Below, one piece after another: positions 25,910 through 33,946 of a DNA stretch of 64,000 bases. Both the position numbers and the translations under genes were made by a program. The stretch covers positions 1-64,000 of the forward strand of contig JANNCV010000043.1 in NCBI GenBank assembly GCA_031386985.1, written 5' to 3'. Numbering within the stretch: the first letter of the stretch is position 1; every line of letters begins with the position of its first letter. This DNA comes from JANJUB01 sp031386985 (lineage in GTDB: Bacteria > Armatimonadota > Fimbriimonadia > Fimbriimonadales > Fimbriimonadaceae). The notes below the pieces were generated by a model, which saw only the letters and a list, made by a program, of their open reading frames with translations, was not told the origin of the DNA and ran no database searches.

Positions 25910-26974
25910 ATGAAACAAGACACAAATTCGGCAGACTACGTGAAGAGCCGCGCTCTCGCGGTTTTTTTCGGAGTAGGCGGAGTTGTTCTGGCCGTATTCG
26001 CAGCGTTCATTTTTATTCGGCTTTGGCCGATGGCCGTTCTCATCCTGATTTCATTGATGCTTGTCGCCGCTCTGACGCCAATCGTGCGACGCATTCAAAA
26101 CCGGTTCAACCGCAAGGCGGCGACCGCGATTGTGCTGGTCTCGCTACTACTAGCCATTGTGGCGGTCATTGCCGTAACCTTTCCGCCCGTAGTCTCGCAG
26201 CTCAACACACTCGCAAGCGACCTCGACAAGGTGTTTCGGCAGCTCCAAACGCACATTGGCAAAAGCTCCCCCGACATGGCAAACCTGCTGGGTCAGCTCA
26301 AGGTCGCCGCAATGCCCTCGGAATCGGTGCCCCACGCGGTTAAAGAAGTAGCATTTTCGGCATTTACGACAATCGCAAGCTTTGTAACCGTGTTGATGCT
26401 GACCGTGTACCTTGTTGTCGAGGGACCGGCCGTGGCTACAGCATTGGTCAGCGTGTTTCCTCGAAAGAGCCGCCTTCAGATTCGGCAAATGGGCAGCGAG
26501 ATCGGGGATCAGGTCGGTTCCTACCTCCGTGGGCAGCTCATCACATCGTTGTTCGCCGGCCTGGCAACTTTCGTCGTTTTGACCGCGTTCTCTGTCCCTA
26601 ACGCCCTCGCTCTTTCGTTTCTTATGGCAGTTCTCGATGCCATCCCGATTGTCGGCCCGATCCTAGGCATTGTTCCGGCCGTAGTCAGCGCGTATGGCGT
26701 GAGCGACCAAAAAGCCATTTATGTTCTGATCGCCCTCTCGCTTTACCATCAGTTTGAAAGTCATTGGATTGTGCCCACTGTTTACGGCAAGGCTCTCCAG
26801 CTTTCTCCGCTGGTCGTGTTGCTGTCAATCATGGTAGGCACATCGCTTCTTGGAATGGTGGGTGCGTTTATTGCTTTGCCGTTTGCCGCGATGATTCCAA
26901 TCCTGCTGCGCTACTTCAACCATTGGCGAAATCAGGACCCGGACGGGCCAGATCTTCCCGGCGAGTTGGGCTAG
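25910..26974 (+). CDS. AI-2E family transporter (PerM/YdiK type)
   Basis: A 354-residue inner-membrane protein with about eight predicted helices. The N-terminal pair is at AVFFGVGGVVLAVFAAFIFIRL and LILISLMLVAALTPI, a soluble helical loop lies in the middle, and the C-terminal bundle holds the family motif region VLDAIPIVGPILGIVPAVV and YHQFESHWIVPTVYGKALQLSP. Family members export diverse small molecules or act as Na+/H+ antiporters; the substrate is not predictable. The ATG at 25910 is preferred over a TTG two codons before it. It lies in the stress-gene block. Confidence 0.85.
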   Translation: MKQDTNSADYVKSRALAVFFGVGGVVLAVFAAFIFIRLWPMAVLILISLMLVAALTPIVRRIQNRFNRKAATAIVLVSLLLAIVAVIAVTFPPVVSQLNTLASDLDKVFRQLQTHIGKSSPDMANLLGQLKVAAMPSESVPHAVKEVAFSAFTTIASFVTVLMLTVYLVVEGPAVATALVSVFPRKSRLQIRQMGSEIGDQVGSYLRGQLITSLFAGLATFVVLTAFSVPNALALSFLMAVLDAIPIVGPILGIVPAVVSAYGVSDQKAIYVLIALSLYHQFESHWIVPTVYGKALQLSPLVVLLSIMVGTSLLGMVGAFIALPFAAMIPILLRYFNHWRNQDPDGPDLPGELG

Positions 26975-27049
26975 GTGACTATCGGGCTCGGCCGAGGCGA
27001 CGTTTCATGCCCACCTAGTTTTGTCTGAACGCGGGCATGTCAATCTAAC

Positions 27050-27083
27050 GCGGGAATGTTGCGCGAAGGCGCAACATTCCCGC
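27050..27083. terminator. 15-bp perfect hairpin between AI-2E and collagen-like genes
   Basis: GCGGGAATGTTGCGC and GCGCAACATTCCCGC flank a GAAG tetraloop. It lies between convergent genes and can serve both, though neither side has a strong T-run. Confidence 0.65.
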
Positions 27084-27108
27084 AAACACGGAGCGGGGTC
27101 GCTTTCGA

Positions 27109-27444
27109 TTAACCGCCCGTCGTGCCAGTGGTACCGGTTGTACCAGTTGTACCAGTTGTACCAGTCGTGCCGTTCGAACCGGCGGCTCCCGGTGCACCGG
27201 CTGCTCCCGCCGCTCCAGCGGCTCCCTGAGACCCCGGAGCACCCTGAGTGCCCGGTGCGCCTGAAGGACCTGGAGCCCCTGCTGGACCCGGAATGGCCGG
27301 CGTCACCACGATGGTTTCGGTGTTAGGGCGGGTTGGCACCCACACGGCAAAATAGAGGATAACCGCCGCAACCGTGATTCCTATCAAGATTAGTGCGACG
27401 GAGGTGAGTGAGCGAGAATCCGCTCGATCTTCTGCATATGACAT
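27109..27444 (-). CDS. Membrane-anchored collagen-like protein
   Basis: A 111-residue protein with a short basic N-terminus, one membrane helix (TSVALILIGITVAAVILYFAVWV), then about 20 Gly-X-Y triplets (GPAGAPGPSGAPGTQGAPG ...) ending in (GTT)6-GG. The terminal Gly-Thr-Thr block is coded by near-identical 9-nt units (around 27118-27160), a substrate for slippage that would keep frame. AAGGAAG precedes the ATG. It would form a trimeric collagen-like stalk outside the membrane. It belongs to the stress/surface island. Confidence 0.7.
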   Translation of the reverse strand: MSYAEDRADSRSLTSVALILIGITVAAVILYFAVWVPTRPNTETIVVTPAIPGPAGAPGPSGAPGTQGAPGSQGAAGAAGAAGAPGAAGSNGTTGTTGTTGTTGTTGTTGG

Positions 27445-27739
27445 TTTTGACTTCCTTTGGTTCTTTGATTTGTGCTCTAAGGATAGGCGGCAGCACTCTT
27501 ACCGCGATTGCGATATCGAGCCGTCAAAACACCCTTAGATGCAGGTGATTCTTACACGTACCGCCGCTGGCTTACAAGTCCGCATAATGCTGTCCATAGA
27601 TTCACTTACAACAATAAACGGACTTGTTCTGCCCCAACCAGATCTCTGATAATGACGCTGTGGTGCGCGGCGTGTTTTCAAAGAAGCATAATGATCGGTA
27701 CAAAACTGAGCAAGGATTCAGAGTCACTCATTGTTTTCA
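27445..27739. other. Intergenic stretch upstream of the collagen-like gene
   Basis: About 295 bp with no supportable gene. It contains the promoter of the minus-strand collagen-like gene and possibly that of the plus-strand 66-aa ORF. No clear boxes were identified. Confidence 0.4.
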
Positions 27740-27940
27740 ATGCGTAGACCAGAAGCTGAAAGTTATGGATGGCACGCCCCACTCACACACGAAGCGCAGT
27801 GGCGCGCAATCGCCCTTTTAGAAGCTCCGTCGGGATGTACCCGCGCCGATTCGATTCGGGAGCAGTTCACTTTTAGATGCCGGCAGGGTCAAGTTGGGCA
27901 TCACGTTCCGAAGTTCGACGAATTCAAACTCAAGCGGTAA
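27740..27940 (+). CDS. Small 66-residue protein with its own terminator
   Basis: An ORF MRRPEAESYGWHAPLTHEAQ... ending FDEFKLKR. It has balanced codon use and a plausible soluble composition (WRAIALLEAPSGCTRADSIREQF looks like a helix-turn-helix start). No family recognised. A perfect terminator begins at the base after its stop, which argues that this is a real expressed gene. No good Shine-Dalgarno is visible; a TTG three codons upstream is an alternative start. Confidence 0.5.
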   Translation: MRRPEAESYGWHAPLTHEAQWRAIALLEAPSGCTRADSIREQFTFRCRQGQVGHHVPKFDEFKLKR

Positions 27941-27975
27941 CCGCTCACCTAATTTTGAGGTGAGCGGCTGTTTTT
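27941..27975 (+). terminator. Strong rho-independent terminator
   Basis: CCGCTCACCT / AGGTGAGCGG 10-bp perfect stem, AATTTTG loop, then CTGTTTTT on the plus strand. Confidence 0.88.
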
Positions 27976-27979
27976 GCCC

Positions 27980-28063
27980 TTAGCGGCGGCCGCGGTAATA
28001 AAACCCGCCACCGCCAAGCAGTATAACGAGAACGACGATGATGATGATGGTTTGCAATGACAT
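27980..28063 (-). CDS. 27-aa membrane microprotein A (DUF3309-like)
   Basis: A tiny protein: MSLQTIIIIVVLVILLGGG then GFYYRGRR. It has one hydrophobic helix, a Gly run and a basic tail. AGAGGGAAT precedes the ATG at a proper distance. It resembles DUF3309-type stress membrane peptides. A paralogue lies at 28346-28429, and both share a 20-bp motif upstream. Confidence 0.7.
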   Translation of the reverse strand: MSLQTIIIIVVLVILLGGGGFYYRGRR

Positions 28064-28160
28064 AAGATTCCCTCTGGTTTTGGGAGCAACTTGAACGATG
28101 CCCCGATCCCAAGTACGAGCCGTTCGGTCAACTTTGTACGCGTAATCGCTAATCTCGCCG

Positions 28161-28180
28161 CTTTTGGGTATTTTCACTTA
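28161..28180 (-). promoter_or_regulatory. Conserved motif upstream of microprotein A
   Basis: The minus strand reads TAAGTGAAAATACCCAAAAG, 98 bp upstream of the microprotein A start. 19 of 20 bases match the motif upstream of microprotein B. Likely a promoter or operator element. Confidence 0.5.
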
Positions 28181-28345
28181 ACCGTCCGACGAGTAAACGC
28201 CAACGATTCTGCTTTCGGAGTTCTTTGCCGAAGGGCGGCCGCGGGAATCGCACGTCATTTGGGAAAGCTGGGGTAACAGGATCACGATCCCGATGGGCAA
28301 GGGCGACTTGGAGCGCCCTAAATAGCTCAGCCGGCTCCTTGCGGG

Positions 28346-28429
28346 TTAACGGCGGCCGCGGTAATACCATCCACCCCCGCCGAATACGACGATGAGAAGG
28401 ACGATGATGATGATGGCTTCAATAGACAT
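28346..28429 (-). CDS. 27-aa membrane microprotein B (DUF3309-like)
   Basis: MSIEAIIIIVLLIVVFGGG then GWYYRGRR: the same length and layout as microprotein A 283 bp away. AAGAGGAAT precedes the ATG. The Gly-Gly-Gly-Gly-(F/W)-Tyr-Tyr-Arg-Gly-Arg-Arg end is shared by both, so the pair is under coding selection, not chance ORFs. Confidence 0.7.
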   Translation of the reverse strand: MSIEAIIIIVLLIVVFGGGGWYYRGRR

Positions 28430-28511
28430 TGGATTCCTCTTTGGGAACAACTTTTTGATGCACCCACTTCAAGTAACGTGCAAGCGCCTGCGCATTGTGC
28501 GATGGCCCCTG

Positions 28512-28531
28512 CTTTTGGGTAATTTCACTTA
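28512..28531 (-). promoter_or_regulatory. Conserved motif upstream of microprotein B
   Basis: The minus strand reads TAAGTGAAATTACCCAAAAG, 83 bp upstream of the microprotein B start. It is the partner of the element at 28161-28180, with one base changed. Confidence 0.5.
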
Positions 28532-28619
28532 GCCACTTGGGACGATACGCTCGGTAAAAATGCGGCTTCGGCTTCAGCGAACGTCCGTGGAACGATGCGG
28601 ACATCGTCAAACCATAGGA

Positions 28620-28889
28620 ATGGAAAGTGAAAATGTCGAGGTCTTGCAGCGTGCGTGGTTCAATGAGCTTAAGAGAGGCAACGACCTAACCGCGGAATTA
28701 CTACGGGTGCAAAAGGATTGCAAACATGCCTTGAGACAAGGCATGTTTGCCGGCCTGGGAGGCGCAGTCGGGGCAACCATTCTCGTCTCGTTACTCCTAT
28801 CCGCGCTCAAGCCCCTTCAGGGGTTAGAGGTGTTTAAACCCTCGCTTGAGCGGATAGCAGAACAACTTGAGCGCCGTCCATTAAGGTAG
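28620..28889 (+). CDS. Small membrane protein with coiled N-terminus
   Basis: An 89-residue protein from the ATG at 28620; the frame is open further up but the upstream part is Arg-rich and unconvincing. An amphipathic helix (VEVLQRAWFNELKRGNDLTAELLRVQKDC) is followed by one membrane helix (GMFAGLGGAVGATILVSLLLSAL) and a charged tail. No family recognised. It is divergent from microprotein B and convergent with the efflux adaptor. Confidence 0.45.
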   Translation: MESENVEVLQRAWFNELKRGNDLTAELLRVQKDCKHALRQGMFAGLGGAVGATILVSLLLSALKPLQGLEVFKPSLERIAEQLERRPLR

Positions 28890-28920
28890 CCCCGGCCCGT
28901 TCAGTGACAACGTGAAGTGC

Positions 28921-30072
28921 CTACTTGGCCGTAATGACTCGAACCACCGCGCCTTCGCTTAGGCCGGACTTAATCTCGGTGAGGGCCCCATCGCTGATTC
29001 CGGTCTCTACCTCGGTTTCCGTCCATCCATCGCCATTTTTCACGCTGACCATTCGCTTGGTACCCTTGGCAAAAAGCGCACCCACGGGAACGACAATAAC
29101 ATTCTTGGCCACGCCCGCTTTCACTCCAACGCGCTTTACCAACACGCTTGGTTGAACCATTTGGGAAAGGTCGGTGAACTGGATGACAGCGAGATACCCT
29201 TGGCTGGTTTGGCCCTCTACAGGCGGCGCAATGCCGACCTCACGGACAATTCCGTCTAAGGGGTTTGAGTTCGCACCGCGCATCGCAACGATCACGCGAG
29301 TACCCTTGGTTACCAGATCTTTAAACTCGGCGGGGACAATGGCTTGAACGCGAACCTTATCGAAGTTCACAATGCTTGCGAGCTGCTGATTTGAGACGGC
29401 CGCCATTCCCGGTTTTGCTTGGAACGATACTACCGTTCCAGAAATTGGCGCACGTACAATGCCTTTGGCCGCATCCGCCTTGGCTTCGGCCAAGTTGACG
29501 GCTGCCGCAATCACCGCGGATCGAGGCATTTGCAGCGTGACTTTAAGATCTTGTTGGGCTTGAGCAAGCACGGCTTCGGCTTCAATGCGGTTTTGTGTAA
29601 ACCAAGCGACATCGGCCTCGCCCCCATTAGCCACCGTGTCTTTCGCGCCTTTCTCGGCGAGCTGAGCTTCGGCAACAAGGGCCCTGGCTTCAATAACGGG
29701 AGCAGAGCTATCATGGCGTTGCATATCAAGGCTGGCTTGCGCGCTTTTGACATCTGACTTTGCTATAGATGCGGCGGCCTCGGCACCGGGGATCTCGAGT
29801 TTGACGATCTGCTGTCCTCGATCAACTTTCTTGCCCATCCCGGTGGAGACCGAAACAATTGGCGTGTCATATGGGGAAAAGGCGACTCCTTGGGCGGAAT
29901 CGGGGATCACCAGTTTGCCATCGAAGAAGTTGTAACCGGTGAGGTCTTGCCGTTTGACCGTGTCGGTGGTAACTTTCATTGGCGTTTCGCCGGGATTGTT
30001 GCTTTTTGCAATGTTGTTGCACCCGCTCGCTAGAAGCGCGATGGCGATGAATGGAGTTGTTTTTGTAATCAT
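28921..30072 (-). CDS. Lipoprotein efflux adaptor (HlyD/RND membrane fusion protein)
   Basis: A 383-residue periplasmic adaptor. The ATG at 30072 opens a lipoprotein signal with lipobox LLASGC; the frame is open to 30120. The biotinyl-lipoyl half motifs are VSVSTGMGKKVDRGQQIVKLE and IVRAPISGTVVSFQAKPGMAAV. An alpha-helical hairpin lies between them (about residues 85-180), then beta-barrel and membrane-proximal domains ending in SGLSEGAVVRVITAK. Such adaptors couple an RND or MacB pump to an outer-membrane channel; no pump or channel gene is adjacent, so it is an orphan. Confidence 0.82.
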   Translation of the reverse strand: MITKTTPFIAIALLASGCNNIAKSNNPGETPMKVTTDTVKRQDLTGYNFFDGKLVIPDSAQGVAFSPYDTPIVSVSTGMGKKVDRGQQIVKLEIPGAEAAASIAKSDVKSAQASLDMQRHDSSAPVIEARALVAEAQLAEKGAKDTVANGGEADVAWFTQNRIEAEAVLAQAQQDLKVTLQMPRSAVIAAAVNLAEAKADAAKGIVRAPISGTVVSFQAKPGMAAVSNQQLASIVNFDKVRVQAIVPAEFKDLVTKGTRVIVAMRGANSNPLDGIVREVGIAPPVEGQTSQGYLAVIQFTDLSQMVQPSVLVKRVGVKAGVAKNVIVVPVGALFAKGTKRMVSVKNGDGWTETEVETGISDGALTEIKSGLSEGAVVRVITAK

Positions 30073-30163
30073 TGTGGGCCAGATTCCTTTTGGATAGAGT
30101 CCCAGTCGCGACTGGCTCATGGGACGGTTGGATGGTTATGTGCCGACCAAATATTGGGGTGTA

Positions 30164-30532
30164 CTAAGTTTGGTTTCGGCGGGGCAAGGTGTAGTCAAGG
30201 GGTTCAGTAAGGTCGGGGAGGCACTCAAGATATTGGTCATCGTCGAGGCCCGCAATGCGAGTCATAAAGAGCAAGTGTTCGAGCCCGCCCGAATCATCAC
30301 GTCTTACTGTGACCAATGAGCAACCTGAACGGGCCGCTACTTCCTCATAGTGTCCGAGATGTTCAAAGGTCAATGGGATGCTTTGAACCTGCCAATCCGT
30401 TGCGAGCAAGATGGCGTAGATGGAGCCAATTTGAGCGAGTTCGGATGCCGCAAGTTCTGCTCTTTGACGAGCTAATGCCTCTGTGCATGACGGTTGGGTG
30501 ACGTTTGACTTTTGTGCCGTGGTCGATTTCAT
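30164..30532 (-). CDS. Unknown 122-aa protein in stress operon
   Basis: It starts at the ATG at 30532 with AGGAAA just upstream. Soluble, no signal. A Glu/Ala-rich helix (EALARQRAELAASELAQIGSIYAI) is followed by an alpha/beta stretch (EHLGHYEEVAARSGCSLVTV). No family recognised. It lies 13 bp after the DUF1269-like gene on the same strand. Confidence 0.5.
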   Translation of the reverse strand: MKSTTAQKSNVTQPSCTEALARQRAELAASELAQIGSIYAILLATDWQVQSIPLTFEHLGHYEEVAARSGCSLVTVRRDDSGGLEHLLFMTRIAGLDDDQYLECLPDLTEPLDYTLPRRNQT

Positions 30533-30545
30533 AAGTTTCCTAGAA

Positions 30546-31118
30546 TCAGACCGCCACTTTCTCCGCAGCGGTATACATATCAACTCGGGCGGCAGCGGTG
30601 AGATCGAGAACGTCCTTTGCCCGTTGCACGTCAGCATTGCTTCCGTGGGCAAGCACCAAGAAGTTGCCTTCCTTTACAGCAACTTCATATGCAAGCACAC
30701 TGTCATGGGGGATGCCGATTCCAACCAGGGCCGCACTTAGAGTGCCAAGCCCAGCGCCAATAACCGCTCCCTCGAGACCAGCAACGATCCATCCCGCAAA
30801 CATCAGGTAGCCAAAGCCAGGAACGAAAAGCATTGCCGATCCTAACAGAAGACCCCAAACCGTCCCCCAGAACGCTCCGAGTTTGCCCCACGAGAGCATA
30901 CGCTCGCCCGTGTTTACAAACCCAATCGGATGCTCTTCGGTTTCGTAGTTTTGCCCGATAATGCTAAGGTTTCTCATTGAAAAACCGGCCGCCATCAAGC
31001 TCTTTACTGCGGTCTCGGCTCGTTCATGAGTCTCATAAACTGCGATAGAATGGTCGCGCAAGGGGTGATTACTCAATTGCTTTTCCTCGGCTTGGTCTTT
31101 GTAACTGGATGGACCCAC
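30546..31118 (-). CDS. DUF1269/GSP17M-like membrane stress protein
   Basis: A 190-residue protein with an N-terminal small alpha/beta domain (HSIAVYETHERAETAVKSLMAAGFSMRNLSIIGQ), a Gly-rich double membrane segment (WGTVWGLLLGSAMLFVPGFGYLMFAGWIVAGLEGAVIGAG) and a C-terminal domain (NFLVLAHGSNADVQRAKDVLDL). It is related in layout to the two glycine-zipper stress proteins in the same island. The ATG at 31118 overlaps the upstream gene by 46 bp; a TTG at 31076 is an alternative start. Confidence 0.7.
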   Translation of the reverse strand: MGPSSYKDQAEEKQLSNHPLRDHSIAVYETHERAETAVKSLMAAGFSMRNLSIIGQNYETEEHPIGFVNTGERMLSWGKLGAFWGTVWGLLLGSAMLFVPGFGYLMFAGWIVAGLEGAVIGAGLGTLSAALVGIGIPHDSVLAYEVAVKEGNFLVLAHGSNADVQRAKDVLDLTAAARVDMYTAAEKVAV

Positions 31119-31705
31119 TCGGTATAAGCGTTGCCCAATCCTATTTGAACAGCGCGTTGCTCCTGTGGAGTTGCGGGGCCGCCACTCACCGCCGTGATGA
31201 GCGGGGTAATCAAGATTGCGGCCGCGATTTTGTAACCGTTTGATTTCTCATCGCTCCGGCCCTTGATTCCAGTTCGGCTATAAGTGATGGTGTTCGAGGC
31301 TACATCGTAAACGTACGCACTCACGGTTGCAGTAGAAATCGTCTTCGGCCCGGCGTTAACCCAGATACTGCGAGTATGCCAAGATACCGATCCGTAGACC
31401 ACCTTCGAGGCGCTGAGTGCTCTTGCAAACTTGCCCAAGGTCGCCCTGGAGGGCATGTTGCCGTAGCTTGGGGTTGGGAGCTTCAAGCGCGACCAAGTTG
31501 CAACGGCAACATCATTGGGAATGGAGGCATAGTCCGCCTTTCGGGCGATTTCTTCAGCCGTGCTGACGGCACGGGTCCGAGCGGTGCGATTCCCTTTTTG
31601 AAAGACCCAAGGGTAGGCCACCGCCATAGCGCGTTTGTTTGCTTGATGGGGAGCATTGCTTGGATTAGAGGTTAAAAGTAGTGTTGATAGTAGAGTAGTA
31701 ATCAT
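31073..31705 (-). CDS. Secreted unknown 210-aa protein
   Basis: A hydrophobic N-terminus (MITTLLSTLLLTS) is followed by a mature part with YASIPNDVAVATWSRLKLPTPSYGNMPSRATL and SKVVYGSVSWHTRSIWVNAGPKTISTATVSAYVYDV. These resemble the alternating strands of lipoprotein or CsgG-like outer-membrane factors, but I cannot assign a family. It lies in the minus-strand stress gene block and overlaps the next gene. Confidence 0.45.
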   Translation of the reverse strand: MITTLLSTLLLTSNPSNAPHQANKRAMAVAYPWVFQKGNRTARTRAVSTAEEIARKADYASIPNDVAVATWSRLKLPTPSYGNMPSRATLGKFARALSASKVVYGSVSWHTRSIWVNAGPKTISTATVSAYVYDVASNTITYSRTGIKGRSDEKSNGYKIAAAILITPLITAVSGGPATPQEQRAVQIGLGNAYTEWVHPVTKTKPRKSN

Positions 31706-31759
31706 TTTTGTTTGTTCCTAGAGCCGGTAGCTCGTGGGGTGGATCGAGCGCGTAGCAGA

Positions 31760-32341
31760 CTAGCCGCTTACGGGCATTGCAGTTTTGGACATTTCGGAAA
31801 GAGATTGCAAGGGGTGAACCGTTCCACCATATTTCTCCAGGAGGTTCCGAACATGGAACCCATCTACATCTCCGCTCGGGCAAGTCACCCCGATTAGGGC
31901 ACCTCCCGTTTCGACCGTCGAAGTGAAAGACTGGACGTGATGAGGCTCGACGCCTTGATCAACAAGGTAGCCAGTAACCCCACCCGCAACCGCTCCGGCG
32001 GCGGTGGCTCCGGCGAGGCCAGCGATCGCAGTCGCTAAGGCACCTCCGCCGAGCACAATTCCAACGCCCGGAAGAGCTACGGATGCGATCGCCGCGACGG
32101 CGCCAAGTCCAAGTCCTATTCCGGCCCCTTTCATTGCGCCCGTTGTGGCATCCCCAACTGTGGTTACGGTTATTCCCTTTTGAGCATGTTCGCGCAGGTC
32201 TTGGGCTTCGCCCTCTATAACCGGCATCGTTTTCATGAGGACGCTCATATCTATGGGCTGTACGCCGTGATCGAGCAGGGCTCCGACCGCTTTGGTCGCC
32301 GATTCCGTATCGGGCAATGTTGCAAAAATGTTGTTTCTCAT
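31760..32341 (-). CDS. GSP17M/glycine-zipper stress protein (copy 2)
   Basis: A 193-residue paralogue of the plus-strand protein at 24408: ATLPDTESATKAVGALLDHGVQPIDMSVL, then KGAGIGLGLGAVAAIASVALPGVGIVLGGG and GVTGYLVDQGVEPHHV. The zipper segment is nearly superposable on copy 1. AAGGAAACAAAC precedes the ATG. It has probably duplicated within this island. Confidence 0.7.
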   Translation of the reverse strand: MRNNIFATLPDTESATKAVGALLDHGVQPIDMSVLMKTMPVIEGEAQDLREHAQKGITVTTVGDATTGAMKGAGIGLGLGAVAAIASVALPGVGIVLGGGALATAIAGLAGATAAGAVAGGVTGYLVDQGVEPHHVQSFTSTVETGGALIGVTCPSGDVDGFHVRNLLEKYGGTVHPLQSLSEMSKTAMPVSG

Positions 32342-32371
32342 AGTTGTTTGTTTCCTTCTGGTTCTAGCCGG

Positions 32372-32719
32372 TCATGGCTTAATTTCAAGCTGGTTGTCAA
32401 GCGACTGCTTTGCGTTATTCTCGATAAGAATCTTGGTGGCAATGGCTCCGGCTTGTTCCTTTAAGATTGCCGACGTCACGTGACCCACTAGGGTCACCGT
32501 CATTTCGGTTGAGTTAACGTTGATCACGTTTGCTGGATCGTTTAGCTGCTTGTCTGCCGAGATTGCAAGCTTCACCTTTGGAGTGAGAAGTGCGGCCGCC
32601 TCCAAGTTGCTGGCGGTGGTTGCAGCACCTTGGGCAGCATTCTGAGTTCCTTCTGCGGCCTTTTGACCACAACCGAGAACTAGGCAGAGCGAGAATAGTG
32701 CAAAGAGTGTTTGTTTCAT
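32372..32719 (-). CDS. BON-domain lipoprotein
   Basis: A 115-residue protein with a lipobox (CLVLGCGQ), an Ala-rich linker and one BON domain (LTPKVKLAISADKQLNDPANVINVNSTEMTVTLVGHV...IENNAKQSLDNQLEIKP). BON proteins bind phospholipid surfaces and are often osmotic-stress induced (OsmY-like). It sits among the stress genes, 10 bp from a small membrane protein gene. Confidence 0.82.
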   Translation of the reverse strand: MKQTLFALFSLCLVLGCGQKAAEGTQNAAQGAATTASNLEAAALLTPKVKLAISADKQLNDPANVINVNSTEMTVTLVGHVTSAILKEQAGAIATKILIENNAKQSLDNQLEIKP

Positions 32720-32729
32720 GTTAGTTTCT

Positions 32730-32939
32730 TCAATACTTGGCTACGGCATCACTGCAGTCCATGGAGTCATTGAGTGCGTCGTCGAGGGCGATATCGGCCT
32801 TCTTCCAGCGCCGACAACGTTTGCTTCGCTGGGCAACTTCAAGACCGATGAGACCAACCATAATGGTTAGCGCTCCGACTCCTAAGATACGGTAGATGAC
32901 TCTAAGATTTTTGTGACACATAGTTTCAAGTGGATTCAT
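32730..32939 (-). CDS. Small membrane protein (69 aa)
   Basis: From the ATG at 32939: one hydrophobic helix (VIYRILGVGALTIMVGLIGLEVA), then basic and acidic stretches. A second ATG six codons on is possible. It is related in style to DUF2892-like stress peptides, but the match is weak. It lies just upstream of the BON lipoprotein gene. Confidence 0.4.
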   Translation of the reverse strand: MNPLETMCHKNLRVIYRILGVGALTIMVGLIGLEVAQRSKRCRRWKKADIALDDALNDSMDCSDAVAKY

Positions 32940-33019
32940 GATAGAGCACCATGCCGATAATGTACAAGTCCATTTCTGCGTGTCCACAAAGTTGCTGACA
33001 GCCATTCCCAGGATAAGAG

Positions 33020-33946
33020 TTGCCCGCTTTCGACGGGTATGTTGTGAGGGTGATCTCACCAACTAAGGAGCTTGTCTTTATCGTAAATGGGAGGTCGCGT
33101 TTAGGAGCTGGTCAAGCCAAAGAAGCCCACGCTGCCCTCCTCGCCGAGGGATTCCGCGTTCGCAGCTTCAAAGTTTGTATAAGCAAGCGGGCTTTTGACT
33201 CCGCGATTAGGGAAAGTGTTGACGCCCAGGAACCCGTCATCGCGATTGGAGGCGGAGATGGAACTTTACGCGCCGCTGCCGAGATTATCGCCGGTTCAGC
33301 CTCCGCCATGGCGGTTATCCCCATGGGAACGGGTAATGCGTGGGCCAGGGACTTGGGAATTCCTGTCGGCCCGGTTCAATCAGCCAAGGCTCTGGTCGGA
33401 GCTAAGATTGAACATATTGACTTAGGGATTGCAAACGACCTGGGCTTCGTGAACGTTGCCACCATTGGTTTAACCGCTCTCATCGTCCAGAACTTACCGA
33501 ACCATAGCAAGGGCCGCTTTGGAAAATGGGTTTACTTGCCCGCGATCTTAAGATCACTTCGTGACCTCAAACCCTTTGAACTCAGCGTGACCACCAGCAC
33601 CGGCAATTACGAGCATGTTGCTATCTTGTTTGTGGCCGCCGCGGGTCGCACGCATGCCGGGCCCTTCAGAGTTACGCGCGCCTCCTCCAATTGTGATGGC
33701 ATGCTTTCTTTATATGCCCTGGATGATACCGACCGACGTGGCCTGCTCAAATTCGGGGCTGGTCTCCTAACCGGAATGCACACCCTTCTCAACGAAGTTT
33801 GGACATGCGAAGTTGACCAAGCCCGAGTTGAAACGACTCCGGCTAAGAGAATCATCATTGACGGCGAGCGCACGGGTACGACCCCACTTGATCTTTCAAT
33901 CAGAGCCGGGGCCTTGAGGGTGCTCCTTCCTTCGATGGCTGATTAG
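33020..33946 (+). CDS. Diacylglycerol kinase-family lipid kinase (YegS/LCB5 type)
   Basis: A 308-residue lipid kinase. The catalytic GGGDGTLRAAAE loop and IPMGTGNAWARDLGIP nucleotide-binding segment are present, with an N-terminal FIVNGRSRLGAG motif and a C-terminal beta domain (IIIDGERTGTTPLDLSIR). It phosphorylates diacylglycerol or a related lipid. The start is a TTG at 33020 with AGGA 7 nt upstream. Its stop overlaps the end of the convergent DUF5670-like gene by 4 bp. Confidence 0.85.
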   Translation: MPAFDGYVVRVISPTKELVFIVNGRSRLGAGQAKEAHAALLAEGFRVRSFKVCISKRAFDSAIRESVDAQEPVIAIGGGDGTLRAAAEIIAGSASAMAVIPMGTGNAWARDLGIPVGPVQSAKALVGAKIEHIDLGIANDLGFVNVATIGLTALIVQNLPNHSKGRFGKWVYLPAILRSLRDLKPFELSVTTSTGNYEHVAILFVAAAGRTHAGPFRVTRASSNCDGMLSLYALDDTDRRGLLKFGAGLLTGMHTLLNEVWTCEVDQARVETTPAKRIIIDGERTGTTPLDLSIRAGALRVLLPSMAD

